Assembly: GCA_035629075.1 (NCBI GenBank)
Contig: DASPIK010000033.1
Location: forward strand, 1 to 64,000
Direction of reading: 5' to 3'
DNA: 64,000 bases
Origin: JAEZPW01 sp035629075
GTDB lineage: Bacteria; Acidobacteriota; Terriglobia; Terriglobales; Acidobacteriaceae
Part shown: one piece after another, positions 8,660 through 18,079 of the stretch
Position numbering within the stretch: position 1 is the stretch's first letter
Layout of the letters: every line of letters begins with the position of its first letter
Notes under the pieces: model-generated
Seen by the model: only the letters and a program-made list of their open reading frames with translations
Told to the model about the DNA's origin: nothing
Databases searched by the model: none
Translations under genes and position numbers: made by a program

Positions 8660-10840
8660 CTATGCAGCGGCAGGGTAGTGGAATTCGATCGCTGGCGTTT
8701 CTACAGGCAGAGATACGCAAACGACGGTGCCTTTCCCGATCTTGCTGCGCACCCTGATCGCTCCGCCGTGGCCTCTTACGATGTTCTCGCTTACCCAGAG
8801 ACCGAGGCCGGTGCCGACGTGTTTCTTCGTCGTAAAGAAAGGCTCGAAGATATTTTGGACGTTCTCAGGATCGATACCGCTACCCGTATCGGCAACCGTG
8901 ATTCGAACCTGCGAATCGCCTGTGAGATTTACTCGCGAAATGCGAATGTACAGGGTTCCATGATTCGCCATTGCTTCCACGCTGTTCGCGATCAGATTTG
9001 AGAAAACCTGTCTAAGTTCACCCGCGATACCGGTCACACTGCATTGGGCTGCGTACTTCTTGCACACACGAATGTTCTTGGCTTCCAGGCGGCGCGCCAG
9101 TAGATGCAAAGCCTGGTCCATCAACTCCTGAATATCAACTGAACGCGGAGTCGAGCGTTCACGATAGAACCCGAGTGTCTGTTTTGTGATTTGTGCAATC
9201 CGCTGCAATTCTTGATCGGCCGTCTCGAGCGCCTTCTTAGTTCCGGGCGAGAGCGATGTGTCCATCAAAGCCAGATAAATCAAGTTGAATACAGCCTCGA
9301 GTGGATTGTTGATTTCGTGCGCGACGGTAGCGGCCATGCGGCCGGCAGATGCCAGTTTCTGACTCTGGATCAGCGCAGCTTCTGTTCTCTTGCGTTCGGT
9401 TACGTCGCTGGCAATGCCCAGAACGCGTACGGCCTTCCCGTTCTCGTCGCCAATGACGCGGGCGCGAACACCCAGCCAAGTTGGCGCGTCCGAGAACCCG
9501 ATGACCCTGTACTCCGCCTCATACTCGCCGCAGTTCCGGATAGCCTCCCGCACCACAGCGCCAAGTCCGTCCCGGTCTTCCGGATGCACGACTCGGCGCC
9601 AGTCACGGCCATCACTCATGCTTGAGAACTCCGCCAGCACCGGAATGTCCCTGAAAAATGTCACTTTGTCCGTCTGAAGGTCCCATTCCCAGACGGCGAT
9701 TCTCCCTGCGTGCTGGGCCAGCACCAGCCTCTCCTGCGTCTGACGAAGCGCCTCGGCGGCCCGCCTGCGATCGGTTACATCCGAGAACATGCCGAGAGCG
9801 CCTATCGCATTGCCACTTCCGTTCTTGACCGGACTGGTCGAGGCGAGCACCAGAATTTCCGAGCCATTCTTGCGCCTGAATCGAAAATCGAATTGTTCAG
9901 GCGTACCCCGAATGGAAGCACCTATCCTTTCCCTTGCCGGTTCAACTTCTTCGGGAAAGCAAAAGTCCAGCATGGTGCGGCCCTGAATCTCTTCAGTTGA
10001 GTAGCCCAACATCTCTGCCAGTCGCCGGTTGACGTACAGGGTTCGAGCCTGCCTGTCTACGAGCCAGATCCCCTCGTTCGCCGTCTCGACAATTGCGCGG
10101 AAGCGCTCTTCGCTTTCTCGAAGGGCTTCCTGTGCTCGACGCTGTTCGGTAATGTCGAACGACTTGCTCCCCACAAACTTTCGGCCCTCAACATCGACCA
10201 CAGGAAATCTAAAGCTGAGCCAGTGGTGTTCCCCGTCTGGGTCATGGGTCGTCTCGGTGAACTGGAGAGGTACTCCTTCCCGCATCACCGTCGCATCATT
10301 TTCGATGAACTCTGCGGAAAGCTGCTGTCGGGGTACTCTCTCGCTCATACCTCCAGGTTTGTCCGCGAGCCCGAACCTGTCACGCGCGCGTGCGTTGTAA
10401 AAGACAAACTTACCTTCCTCGTCCTTGAGGTAGGCGACGGCTGGGCTGTTGTCCATGAAGATGCGGAAAAGACTTCGCGCGTGCTCTAATTCTCGCGCAA
10501 GGTCGGAAAGGTTTCGGAGCGTACGCCGGTTTTTTTCTCCCATCGCAATGATCAGACCGGCCACGCACAGGAAGGTCAAACTGCCAGCGACGTGCTGAGC
10601 GTCGATGAGCACTGAACCTCGCGGCTTGATGAACCAATAATCTGCAGCGATCAGTGACACGACCGCATTCACGGCGGCTGGTCCTGTGCCGCAGTACCAG
10701 GCCGCGAATACGACGCCTAGGTATAGGGTCACGTATGGCAAATAAGTGCCGAGGATGGGATCCAGAGTGGCGCGAATGACAAGTACGGCGGCGCTGGCAA
10801 GAATTGCACAGGCGTATCTGCGTGCGGCGCTCGCTTCCAT
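8660..10840 (-). CDS. Membrane PAS-domain sensor histidine kinase
   Basis: A hybrid-free sensor kinase of about 726 residues from the ATG at 10840. A longer TTG start at 10918 is possible but less likely. Four membrane segments in the first 115 residues resemble the DUF4118/KdpD-type sensor. They are followed by three PAS domains (for example starting FRIFMDNSPA, RFRAIVETAN and LVLAQHAGRI). HisKA has the phosphorylated His in VAHEINNPLE near residue 508, and HATPase_c has NLIANSVEAM, DTGSGI and GTGLGL motifs. No receiver domain or adjacent response regulator is present, so its partner is unknown. It converges on the recombinase genes with 14 bases between them. Confidence 0.88.
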   Translation of the reverse strand: MEASAARRYACAILASAAVLVIRATLDPILGTYLPYVTLYLGVVFAAWYCGTGPAAVNAVVSLIAADYWFIKPRGSVLIDAQHVAGSLTFLCVAGLIIAMGEKNRRTLRNLSDLARELEHARSLFRIFMDNSPAVAYLKDEEGKFVFYNARARDRFGLADKPGGMSERVPRQQLSAEFIENDATVMREGVPLQFTETTHDPDGEHHWLSFRFPVVDVEGRKFVGSKSFDITEQRRAQEALRESEERFRAIVETANEGIWLVDRQARTLYVNRRLAEMLGYSTEEIQGRTMLDFCFPEEVEPARERIGASIRGTPEQFDFRFRRKNGSEILVLASTSPVKNGSGNAIGALGMFSDVTDRRRAAEALRQTQERLVLAQHAGRIAVWEWDLQTDKVTFFRDIPVLAEFSSMSDGRDWRRVVHPEDRDGLGAVVREAIRNCGEYEAEYRVIGFSDAPTWLGVRARVIGDENGKAVRVLGIASDVTERKRTEAALIQSQKLASAGRMAATVAHEINNPLEAVFNLIYLALMDTSLSPGTKKALETADQELQRIAQITKQTLGFYRERSTPRSVDIQELMDQALHLLARRLEAKNIRVCKKYAAQCSVTGIAGELRQVFSNLIANSVEAMANHGTLYIRISRVNLTGDSQVRITVADTGSGIDPENVQNIFEPFFTTKKHVGTGLGLWVSENIVRGHGGAIRVRSKIGKGTVVCVSLPVETPAIEFHYPAAA

Positions 10841-10969
10841 TCCGGTACTTCGGTCTCGGGTGGAAAAAGTCACTGCCCTTGGTTCACCAGCACCTTGGAT
10901 GATACCGGCGCGGTGCAAAGTTGCTGCATACGATCACGAGAAGGGGGTGCCAGGCGTGGAGAGGGAGTG

Positions 10970-12022
10970 TTATGGCAGGATTCCGCGGTTTGCTACGGCA
11001 ATGCTGTCACGAGTAGTGTTCTTGACCAGGTACATCATTTCATCTGCTTGCCGGATAATTTCGTGCGTGTTCCGGGCATCCTCCGGGAAAGTCGCCATGC
11101 CGATGCTGGCGCGGATGTTCAATTTAAGCCCTTCCTGTTGCAGGAAGTTGGTCTGCCGGAAGCTTTCCTGCAATCGCCTCGCAACGTTCAATGCCTGGTC
11201 TTTTCCGGTCTGCGGCAGCACGATAACGAACTCATCTCCGCCGTACCGGAAAGCTGAATCAATAAGCCGCAGCCGCGATTTAATTGACATCCCCACCTCG
11301 GCCAGCAGTTTGCTGCCCACCAGATGGCCATGAGTGTCGTTCACATGCTTGAAATGATCAAGATCGAGGAACAGCACCGTGAATTCGTAGTGGAAACGCG
11401 CGGAACGATAGACTTCAGCGTCCAGTGTCTTATAGAGATGGCGAGCGTTGTAGAGGCCCGTGCAGTCATCCGTGATCGTGAGTTCCTGGATGCGCTCTAC
11501 AGATCGGGCGTTATCGACTGCGATAGCCGCATAGTCGCAAAGCGCCTGCAAGAAAAACATTTCGTTCTCCTTGAAGGCCGACATCGGAACATTGATCAGT
11601 TGAATGACGCCGAGCACGCGGTGCTTTGATCTGAGCGGTATGCAAATTATCGATCGCGTTTGCCACCGCGTAACCTCGTCGATGCGCTTGGCAAACCGCG
11701 CATCGTTCTGCACATCGGGGACGATGAGGGGCTCGCCGTGGCGCGCCACCCATCCGGCGATGCCTTCGCCCATTTTCAGCCGAACGCTCTTGAGGGTTTC
11801 GGCAGCGTCTCCGACCGCAATCGCGAAATAGAGGTCGTCACGAGCCTCATCCACCATCAGCAACGACCATGTATCCGGGCGGAAGTACGCCGCCATTTTA
11901 TCCATGATGGTCTGCAGAATGGAATCGAGGTTCAGCGAAGACGTCAGCGCTTTCGCCACGTCATGAAAGATCTCCAGTTCCTGGAGTTGCCGTTTGCCGT
12001 CTATCGCTGACGCTTCCGTCAC
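10970..12022 (-). CDS. GAF-GGDEF diguanylate cyclase
   Basis: A 350-residue cytosolic protein predicted to make cyclic di-GMP from two GTP. An N-terminal GAF sensor domain (about residues 15-165) is followed by a GGDEF domain with an intact active site, GGDEF at residues 261-265, and the inhibitory I-site RLID at 252-255, exactly five residues before it. The start is a GTG at 12022 with only a weak ribosome site. It is transcribed away from the RodZ-like gene. A PilZ effector gene lies at about 19.65 kb in the same window. Confidence 0.9.
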   Translation of the reverse strand: MTEASAIDGKRQLQELEIFHDVAKALTSSLNLDSILQTIMDKMAAYFRPDTWSLLMVDEARDDLYFAIAVGDAAETLKSVRLKMGEGIAGWVARHGEPLIVPDVQNDARFAKRIDEVTRWQTRSIICIPLRSKHRVLGVIQLINVPMSAFKENEMFFLQALCDYAAIAVDNARSVERIQELTITDDCTGLYNARHLYKTLDAEVYRSARFHYEFTVLFLDLDHFKHVNDTHGHLVGSKLLAEVGMSIKSRLRLIDSAFRYGGDEFVIVLPQTGKDQALNVARRLQESFRQTNFLQQEGLKLNIRASIGMATFPEDARNTHEIIRQADEMMYLVKNTTRDSIAVANRGILP

Positions 12023-12078
12023 AGTGTTTTGTTTCCGAAACCCGATTCACTTCAAGTGCGCTGGCAAGGATGTGCGTA

Positions 12079-12108
12079 ATTATACGGAGTCGTTTTTCGC
12101 GTCAGCAA
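12079..12108 (-). promoter_or_regulatory. Possible promoter of the diguanylate cyclase gene
   Basis: On the minus strand, TATAAT (12084-12079) is preceded by TTGCTG (12108-12103) with an 18-base spacer. It lies about 60 bases before the GTG start. The -10 is perfect and the -35 matches in four of six positions. Confidence 0.5.
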
Positions 12109-12193
12109 CCCGCAATTCACCCGATGGGGTGCTCTTTGGTAACCCCTTTCGTGGTTAAGCCGCGCACAATAAGGACGTTACGGGCTTTTCCGT

Positions 12194-12222
12194 TTGACAC
12201 GCGACAGGGCGCAACCTATGAT
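12194..12222 (+). promoter_or_regulatory. Sigma70-type promoter of the RodZ-like gene
   Basis: TTGACA (12194-12199), a 17-base spacer and TATGAT (12217-12222) form a near-consensus promoter on the plus strand. A start of transcription near 12229 would give a leader of about 108 bases before the GTG at 12337. Confidence 0.75.
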
Positions 12223-12336
12223 GCGAGCGTTACCATTCACATGCACATACGTTAGGTGCGGAGCGTTGAGCGCTTCCGTGCCATGCGTGTATGCCGAGTG
12301 GCGCAGTCGACTGACGGATTGCAGGAGGCTTTCCGG

Positions 12337-13242
12337 GTGGGATCGTTCGGCGAACGGCTACGGCGAGAGCGGGAGATGCGCGGTGTCACACTGGAAGAGA
12401 TGGCCGCTGCGACAAAAATAGGCACGCGTTCGCTGAAAGCGCTTGAGGACGAGGAATTCCACAAGCTCCCAGGCGGAATATTCAATAAGGGATTCGTTCG
12501 CAGTTACGCTCGCTTCCTGGGCATCAGCGACGAACAGGCCGTTGCCGATTATCTGGTTGCCGCCGGCGAGCCGGAAAACAAGCCAGCCGAAATCGACCCG
12601 CTACAAATGGTCGCGCAGCATGAAGCGGAAAAGCGATCAAGCGGTCGTTCGCGCGAACTCGACAGCATCAACGCCAGCTCTTACGGCTTTCCTTGGGTGG
12701 CAATCCTTGCCATCGTGGTGATTTTTGCTGCTACCGGGACAATCTGGAAGTTCTACCCTGAAATCAAGGCACGACTATCGGCATTTCGGCAGCCGTCTGT
12801 AAGTCAGCCGCTTGAGCAGACTCTCCCTGAGACGCAAGCTCCGATGGCACAGGCGGCGAATGTTCCGACCGAGTTGCAGCCGACGGCGAGTGAGCAGGCC
12901 GCGGTGCAACCGTCCGAAGTGCCGGGCAGCACTACTGCATCTCAGGAGACAACGCAGGCCAATGCCGGGTCCAGCAATACAAGTCCAGCCGGTGGTTTCG
13001 TGCTGTCAATTCGCGCCACGCAGGATTCATGGGTGTCCATCACCGCTGATGGTAAGTCGGTTCTGACCGGGACGCTTCGGCCGACAGAAGAGAAGTCGAT
13101 ACACGCAAAGGACCGGGTCATTTTGAAAACCGGGAATGCCGGCGGGGTTGAGATCGCCTTCAACGGCAAAGTCTTGAATGCCATTGGCCGCGACAATGAG
13201 GTGCGCCGGGTTGTTATAACTGCTGACGGCTCTATTCAGTAG
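12337..13242 (+). CDS. rodZ: RodZ-like helix-turn-helix membrane protein
   Basis: A 301-residue protein. The GTG at 12337 is chosen because AGGAGG sits 8 bases before it, whereas the longer ATG at 12256 has no ribosome site. Residues 1-75 form a Cro/RodZ-type helix-turn-helix (FGERLRREREMRGVTLEEMA). A single membrane segment lies near residue 120 (WVAILAIVVIFAATG), followed by a Gln/Pro/Thr-rich linker and a C-terminal DUF4115 domain (FVLSIRATQDSWVSI). This is the architecture of RodZ, which links MreB to the cell envelope for rod shape. No mreB is in the window. Confidence 0.85.
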   Translation: MGSFGERLRREREMRGVTLEEMAAATKIGTRSLKALEDEEFHKLPGGIFNKGFVRSYARFLGISDEQAVADYLVAAGEPENKPAEIDPLQMVAQHEAEKRSSGRSRELDSINASSYGFPWVAILAIVVIFAATGTIWKFYPEIKARLSAFRQPSVSQPLEQTLPETQAPMAQAANVPTELQPTASEQAAVQPSEVPGSTTASQETTQANAGSSNTSPAGGFVLSIRATQDSWVSITADGKSVLTGTLRPTEEKSIHAKDRVILKTGNAGGVEIAFNGKVLNAIGRDNEVRRVVITADGSIQ

Positions 13243-13328
13243 GACTGGACGCGTTCGCTGCTCCCACGCGCCGCTCGCACACAGCTATTTACACGTTGAT
13301 GCTTGCTTACTCATGTCGGTTCGACGTG

Positions 13329-13344
13329 GTTGCTGGCAAGCAAC
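13329..13344. repeat. Small palindrome in the metK leader
   Basis: A perfect 6-bp inverted repeat with a 4-base loop (GTTGCT-GGCA-AGCAAC), about 115 bases before the metK start. The 216-base leader contains no recognised SAM riboswitch. This could be an operator or the base of an RNA hairpin. Confidence 0.3.
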
Positions 13345-13458
13345 TTCTCTGATACGGTTTCACAGTCAAAGAGAGAGCTAGCGGCACGGGTGTGTTCCCG
13401 CCCTGACGATCCCTCCACAGGGAATGATCTCGCCGTTGCCATAACCAGGAGGAGATAA

Positions 13459-14643
13459 TTGTCTTCCAAGAAGAACCGGTTTTTGTTTACCTCTGAATCG
13501 GTGACGGAAGGTCACCCGGATAAAATTGCTGATCAGATTTCGGATGCGATCCTCGATGCTTGCCTGGAGAAGGATCCCTACAGTCGCGTGGCTTGTGAGA
13601 CGCTGACGACCACGGGATTGGTCGTCATTTCCGGCGAGATTACGACGGAAGCCTACGTGGATTTTCCGACGATCGTTCGCGGGACGGTCGCTTCCATCGG
13701 CTACAACAACGCGCTGTTCGGCTTCGACTCCAACACTTGTGCTGTGGTCAGTTCGATACACGCGCAGTCGCCCGACATCAAGCAGGGTGTGGACACGGGC
13801 GGAGCCGGCGATCAGGGCATGATGTTCGGTTACGCAACGAATGAAACGCCCGAATACATGCCCACACCGATCTCGTTGGCTCACAAGCTGACGCGGCGTC
13901 TCTCTGAAGTTCGCAAAGACGGCACGCTGCCTTACTTGCGTCCCGATGGAAAATCGCAGGTGACGGTTGAATACGATGCTGACCACAAGCCTCGGCGAGT
14001 CGAAGCTGTAGTCATCTCGACTCAGCACGCCGAGACCGTGGACAACGACACGCTGCACGCTGAGATTCTGAAGCACGTCATCCAAGCCGTGATCCCGGCA
14101 CATTTGCTGGATGAAAACACGAAGTATCACATCAACCCAACCGGCCGATTTGTGATCGGCGGACCAATGGGCGATACGGGCCTTACTGGACGCAAGATCA
14201 TCGTAGATACCTATGGCGGGATGGGCCGCCACGGCGGGGGGGCTTTTAGCGGCAAGGACGCGACCAAAGTGGATCGTTCCGCGGCGTACATGGCGCGCCA
14301 TATCGCGAAGAACGTCGTTGCGGCCGGATTGGCGGATCGTTGCGAGGTGCAGCTTGCGTATGCGATCGGCGTTGCTGATCCGGTCAGTGTGCTCGTGGAT
14401 ACTTTTGGCACTGCGAAGATCAGCGAGGAATCCATCTCCGACCTCGTTCGCGCGAACTTCCAACTGACCCCGAAGGGGATCATCGAGTCCTTGAATTTGC
14501 GCCGCCCAGTCTACAGAAAGACAGCGGCATACGGTCACTTCGGCCGGGAAGAGAAAGAGTTCACCTGGGAGGCGACAGACAAGGCCGCCACTCTTCGCGA
14601 GCAGGCGGGTTTGCTGCCCGAAGCTGCTACTGCCAGGAAATAA
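13459..14643 (+). CDS. metK: S-adenosylmethionine synthetase
   Basis: Makes S-adenosylmethionine from ATP and methionine. At 394 residues it has the expected length. The N-terminal SESVTEGHPDKIADQISDAI and the central GAGDQGMMFGYA motifs are intact. The start is a TTG at 13459 with a strong AGGAGGAG ribosome site 4 bases earlier. No ATG fits the family N-terminus. It is followed by ahcY after 181 bases, so SAM production and removal of the product inhibitor S-adenosylhomocysteine are encoded together. Confidence 0.96.
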   Translation: MSSKKNRFLFTSESVTEGHPDKIADQISDAILDACLEKDPYSRVACETLTTTGLVVISGEITTEAYVDFPTIVRGTVASIGYNNALFGFDSNTCAVVSSIHAQSPDIKQGVDTGGAGDQGMMFGYATNETPEYMPTPISLAHKLTRRLSEVRKDGTLPYLRPDGKSQVTVEYDADHKPRRVEAVVISTQHAETVDNDTLHAEILKHVIQAVIPAHLLDENTKYHINPTGRFVIGGPMGDTGLTGRKIIVDTYGGMGRHGGGAFSGKDATKVDRSAAYMARHIAKNVVAAGLADRCEVQLAYAIGVADPVSVLVDTFGTAKISEESISDLVRANFQLTPKGIIESLNLRRPVYRKTAAYGHFGREEKEFTWEATDKAATLREQAGLLPEAATARK

Positions 14644-14705
14644 TAGGGAACCACGGCCGGTACTGGACAGGGACTTTGCTATTCCCTGCCGATCTCTGAA
14701 AATTG

Positions 14706-14729
14706 GGCAGGTGCTCATCTGTGCCTGCC
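14706..14729 (+). other. Hairpin between metK and ahcY
   Basis: A 6-bp stem GGCAGG/CCTGCC with a 12-base loop that can be extended by G-C pairs inside, followed by TGCTTTG. It could be an attenuating terminator or part of a structured leader for ahcY. It does not match the SAH riboswitch pattern as I know it. Confidence 0.3.
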
Positions 14730-14824
14730 TGCTTTGAATTATGCTGTTCAAGGCGGTTCGATTAAGCGCGCTTGACCGCCGGCGACCGGCCCACAGGAAA
14801 TACCAGGCGCGCCGACAGGAGATT

Positions 14825-16102
14825 ATGTCTACAACGACCTCGCAAGTTGCCTGCGACATCAAGAACATCGAACTCGCAGATCTTGGCAAAAAGCGCATCG
14901 AGTGGGCGAACCAGTCGATGACAGTACTGCAGAGCATTCGGAAGGAATTCATCAAGGCACAGCCTCTGAAGGGCATCCGTATTTCGGCATGTCTGCACGT
15001 GACCGCCGAGACTGCGAACCTGATGATCACCTTGCGTGATGGCGGTGGTGAGGTGGCCTTGTGCGCTTCGAACCCTCTCTCGACGCAGGATGACATCGCA
15101 GCGTCGCTCGTTCGGGATTACGGGATTCCCGTTTTTGCCATCAAAGGCGAAGACAACGAGACGTACTACTCGCATATCATGTCGGCCCTGGATCACAAGC
15201 CGCACATGACGATGGACGACGGTGCCGACCTTGTGACGACCGCCCTGACAAAGAGGCAGGACGTACTGGAAGGCATTATCGGAGGTACAGAAGAGACCAC
15301 CACTGGCGTCATCCGTCTGCGTGCGATGGCGAAAGATGGAGTCCTGCGGTATCCCATCGTGGCCGTCAATGACGCCGACACCAAGCACCTGTTCGACAAT
15401 CGTTACGGCACAGGTCAGTCCACCATCGATGGCATCGTGCGCGCGACCAACTTCCTGCTCGCAGGGTCGAAATTCGTTGTAGCTGGCTATGGTTGGTGCG
15501 GGCGCGGTCTTGCCTCGCGAGCGCGTGGTCAGGGTGCTGAAGTCATCGTTACCGAGATCAATCCAACCCGTGCGCTCGAAGCCGTCATGGAAGGCTACAG
15601 AGTCATGTCGATGGAAGAAGCCGCCAAGATCGGTGACGTCTTCTGTACTGTAACCGGCAACAAGAATGTGATCCGAAAGGAACACTTCGAGAAGATGAAA
15701 AACGGTGCCATCGTCTCCAACTCAGGTCACTTCAACGTCGAGATTGACATCCCTGCACTGGAAAAGATGGCTTCTTCGAAGCGCACCACCCGCAACTTCG
15801 TCGAGGAATACTCGTTGCGTGACGGTCGAAAGATTAACCTTCTGGGCGAAGGCCGCCTGATCAATTTGGCCAGCGCTGAGGGACATCCGGCATCCGTGAT
15901 GGATATGAGCTTCGCCGACCAGGCGTTATCCATCGACTACCTGGTCAAGAACCACGAAAACCTCGAAAAAAAGGTTTACCCGGTTCCCGACGAGCTCGAT
16001 AAAAAGGTGGCGAAGCTGAAGCTCGAATCGATGGGCGTCAAGATCGATCGCCTCACTCCTGAGCAGGAAGAGTACCTGGCAAGCTGGAGCGAAGGAACAT
16101 AG
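14825..16102 (+). CDS. ahcY: Adenosylhomocysteinase
   Basis: S-adenosylhomocysteine hydrolase, splitting the product of SAM-dependent methylation into adenosine and homocysteine with tightly bound NAD. The start is the ATG at 14825 with AGGAGA 3 bases before it. A longer in-frame reading from 14741 lacks family similarity. At 425 residues it is of the standard bacterial length. Motifs include ISACLHVTAETANL, GGTEETTTGV, the NAD-binding GYGWCGRG and SNSGHFNVEID. It is followed by a strong terminator. Confidence 0.96.
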   Translation: MSTTTSQVACDIKNIELADLGKKRIEWANQSMTVLQSIRKEFIKAQPLKGIRISACLHVTAETANLMITLRDGGGEVALCASNPLSTQDDIAASLVRDYGIPVFAIKGEDNETYYSHIMSALDHKPHMTMDDGADLVTTALTKRQDVLEGIIGGTEETTTGVIRLRAMAKDGVLRYPIVAVNDADTKHLFDNRYGTGQSTIDGIVRATNFLLAGSKFVVAGYGWCGRGLASRARGQGAEVIVTEINPTRALEAVMEGYRVMSMEEAAKIGDVFCTVTGNKNVIRKEHFEKMKNGAIVSNSGHFNVEIDIPALEKMASSKRTTRNFVEEYSLRDGRKINLLGEGRLINLASAEGHPASVMDMSFADQALSIDYLVKNHENLEKKVYPVPDELDKKVAKLKLESMGVKIDRLTPEQEEYLASWSEGT

Positions 16103-16121
16103 TTCGCGTACTCACTTGACC

Positions 16122-16150
16122 AAGGGCGGCCTCTGCGCCGCCCTTTCTGT
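16122..16150 (+). terminator. Terminator after ahcY
   Basis: A perfect 9-bp stem AAGGGCGGC/GCCGCCCTT (16122-16130 with 16137-16145), 6-base loop and a T-rich tail (TTTCTGTTT). It ends the metK-ahcY unit. Confidence 0.9.
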
Positions 16151-16267
16151 TTGCCGTCTGCAACAGCATCTCTCCTACGTGAAGGCAAGAATTCCCCAAG
16201 TTCCGCAACGTTTTTGGAAGCATGCGAATCTCATGTCTGAACCGAGTGGCGCCGGAAGGAGACTTCG

Positions 16268-16441
16268 ATGAGATGTGAGCTTTGCAGCCAGGAAAACAGG
16301 ATAGCCGATCACTCACTGTGCGCCTCGTGTGTCGAGATGGTTCAGCGTTTAGTTGCGCTCAAGAACCAATTGCGTCGCCCGGAATCGCGGAACACTTCAA
16401 AGTCGTCGGGTGGTGCCATGGCCGCGGGGCTACCCCGGTAA
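16268..16441 (+). CDS. Small zinc-ribbon-like protein, 57 residues
   Basis: A short reading frame with AAGGAG placed 6 bases before its ATG. The product starts MRCELCSQEN and has a second pair CASC at residues 18-21, giving two CxxC knuckles separated by 11 residues, as in small zinc ribbons. The rest is basic and Ser/Gly-rich. Nothing indicates its partner. It lies between the ahcY terminator and tldD, with 161 bases before tldD. I do not recognise a named family. The Cys spacing and ribosome site support a real gene. Confidence 0.6.
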   Translation: MRCELCSQENRIADHSLCASCVEMVQRLVALKNQLRRPESRNTSKSSGGAMAAGLPR

Positions 16442-16602
16442 AAAGCGCTTCTCCGCTGCATACAACGGCAGAGGTCAACCACTTTCTCAGGGCGGCACGC
16501 TTGCTTTGTGTTCCGACAGGCCCTCATTGCGAATTCCACAGCCGATGCTTGGCGCGCATTCATTCCTGAAACGACAATGCTTATGAATCCAGATGGAGGG
16601 TC

Positions 16603-18069
16603 ATGAAAGACATCGCCGTATGGGCTTTGAACATAGCTGATGTTAAGGGCGTAACGTACGCCGATGCTCGTGTCGTCGACGACCGTCAGCGGTCACTTGC
16701 CACTAAAAACGGAAAGATAGGAGCGGCGAGCGAATCCGAGTCTTTTGGCATCGGGATTCGCGTACTTGCAGACGGGGCATGGGGCTTTGCCGCCACGGAA
16801 GATCTCACACGCGAAGGGGTCGAGATCGCCACTCAGCGCGCAATCGATATTGCTCGCGCCTCCGGCAGGGTCAAGCAGCACGATGTGGTTCTGGTGCCGC
16901 AGCAAGCGATTACAGATGAGTGGTCCTCGCCGTGCGCAATCGACCCATTCTCGACCTCTATCGAACAGAATCTCGCCCTTCTCAAAAAGATCGATGCGGA
17001 ACTGCGTTCCGTCCAGGGGATCACGCTGGCGGAAACTAACATGAACTTCCGCCGGTATGAGCAGTGGTTCTACTCATCGGATGGAGCGAACATTCATCAG
17101 ACACGAACGACCACGGGTGCGGGGTTCGCGTGCTTCGCATTTTCAGGAACTGAGATACACAAGCGTTCTTATCCAAATTCCTTCGGGGGGCAGTGGCAGA
17201 ACAAGGGCTATGAACTGATCGACGAGCTCAAATTGCTGGACAACGCTCGCCCGGTAGCGGAACAAGCCGCGGCGTTGCACAAGGCCGACCAATGTCCCGA
17301 AGGGAATTACACGATCATCTTGGACTCGTCCCAGCTCGCACTGCAGATTCACGAGTCCGTTGGACACCCTATTGAGCTGGACCGCGTCCTTGGCATGGAA
17401 GCCAACTTCGCGGGCATGTCGTTTCTGACCACGGATAAGCTCCGCAAACTACGTTACGGCAGCGAACTGGTGAATGTGGTAGCCGATGCTACGCAGCAAC
17501 ACGGCCCCGGCCTTGGCACATTCGCTTATGACGACGAAGGTGTCCCGGCCCAGTGCACTCCCATCATCAGTCACGGAGAGTTCGTTGGGTTCCTTACATC
17601 GCGGGAAACGGCGTCAGCAGTTGGACTGAGCCAATCCGGCGCTACAGTTCGTGCTGATGGCTGGAACCGCATGCCAATGATCCGAATGACTAACGTGAGC
17701 ATTCTGCCTGGCGAGAAGCCACTTACGCTCGATCAACTCATCGCCGATACAGACCATGGAATTTATTTTCAAACTAACCGCTCCTGGTCTATCGACGACA
17801 AACGATATAACTTCCAGTTCGGAACTGAGATCGGCTGGGAGATCAAAGGCGGCAGACTCGGCCGCATGCTGAAAAATCCGTCTTACTCCGGTATAACCAC
17901 CGAATTCTGGAACTCAATGGACGCGATTTGCTCGCGTGATCAGTGGACACTATGGGGTACCCCCAACTGCGGCAAGGGCCAGCCACAACAAGTAATCGGT
18001 ACTGGTCACGGAGCCGCTCCGGCTCGCTTTCGGAATGTCACGGTAGGTAAGGCATACAAAAGCACGTAA
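16603..18069 (+). CDS. tldD: TldD family metalloprotease subunit
   Basis: The catalytic subunit of the TldD/TldE zinc protease, which in other bacteria degrades unfolded peptides and matures modified peptides such as microcins or certain RiPPs. The zinc-binding motif HESVGH lies at residues 250-255 and the downstream GTFAYDDEGVPA segment is typical. At 488 residues it is full length. The ATG is preceded by GGAGGG with a 4-base gap. It is followed 10 bases later by the partner tldE. No RiPP precursor is evident nearby. Confidence 0.93.
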   Translation: MKDIAVWALNIADVKGVTYADARVVDDRQRSLATKNGKIGAASESESFGIGIRVLADGAWGFAATEDLTREGVEIATQRAIDIARASGRVKQHDVVLVPQQAITDEWSSPCAIDPFSTSIEQNLALLKKIDAELRSVQGITLAETNMNFRRYEQWFYSSDGANIHQTRTTTGAGFACFAFSGTEIHKRSYPNSFGGQWQNKGYELIDELKLLDNARPVAEQAAALHKADQCPEGNYTIILDSSQLALQIHESVGHPIELDRVLGMEANFAGMSFLTTDKLRKLRYGSELVNVVADATQQHGPGLGTFAYDDEGVPAQCTPIISHGEFVGFLTSRETASAVGLSQSGATVRADGWNRMPMIRMTNVSILPGEKPLTLDQLIADTDHGIYFQTNRSWSIDDKRYNFQFGTEIGWEIKGGRLGRMLKNPSYSGITTEFWNSMDAICSRDQWTLWGTPNCGKGQPQQVIGTGHGAAPARFRNVTVGKAYKST

Positions 18070-18079
18070 GAGGAAGACA

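Noticed and set aside
13243..13458. SAM riboswitch upstream of metK
   Set aside because: The leader lacks the recognisable core of SAM-I, SAM-II or SAM/SAH types that I know. Only a small palindrome is present.
13378..15096. A long open frame on the minus strand opposite metK and ahcY
   Set aside because: It spans two confidently assigned plus-strand genes and has no domain. It is a mirror of codon bias in GC-rich genes.
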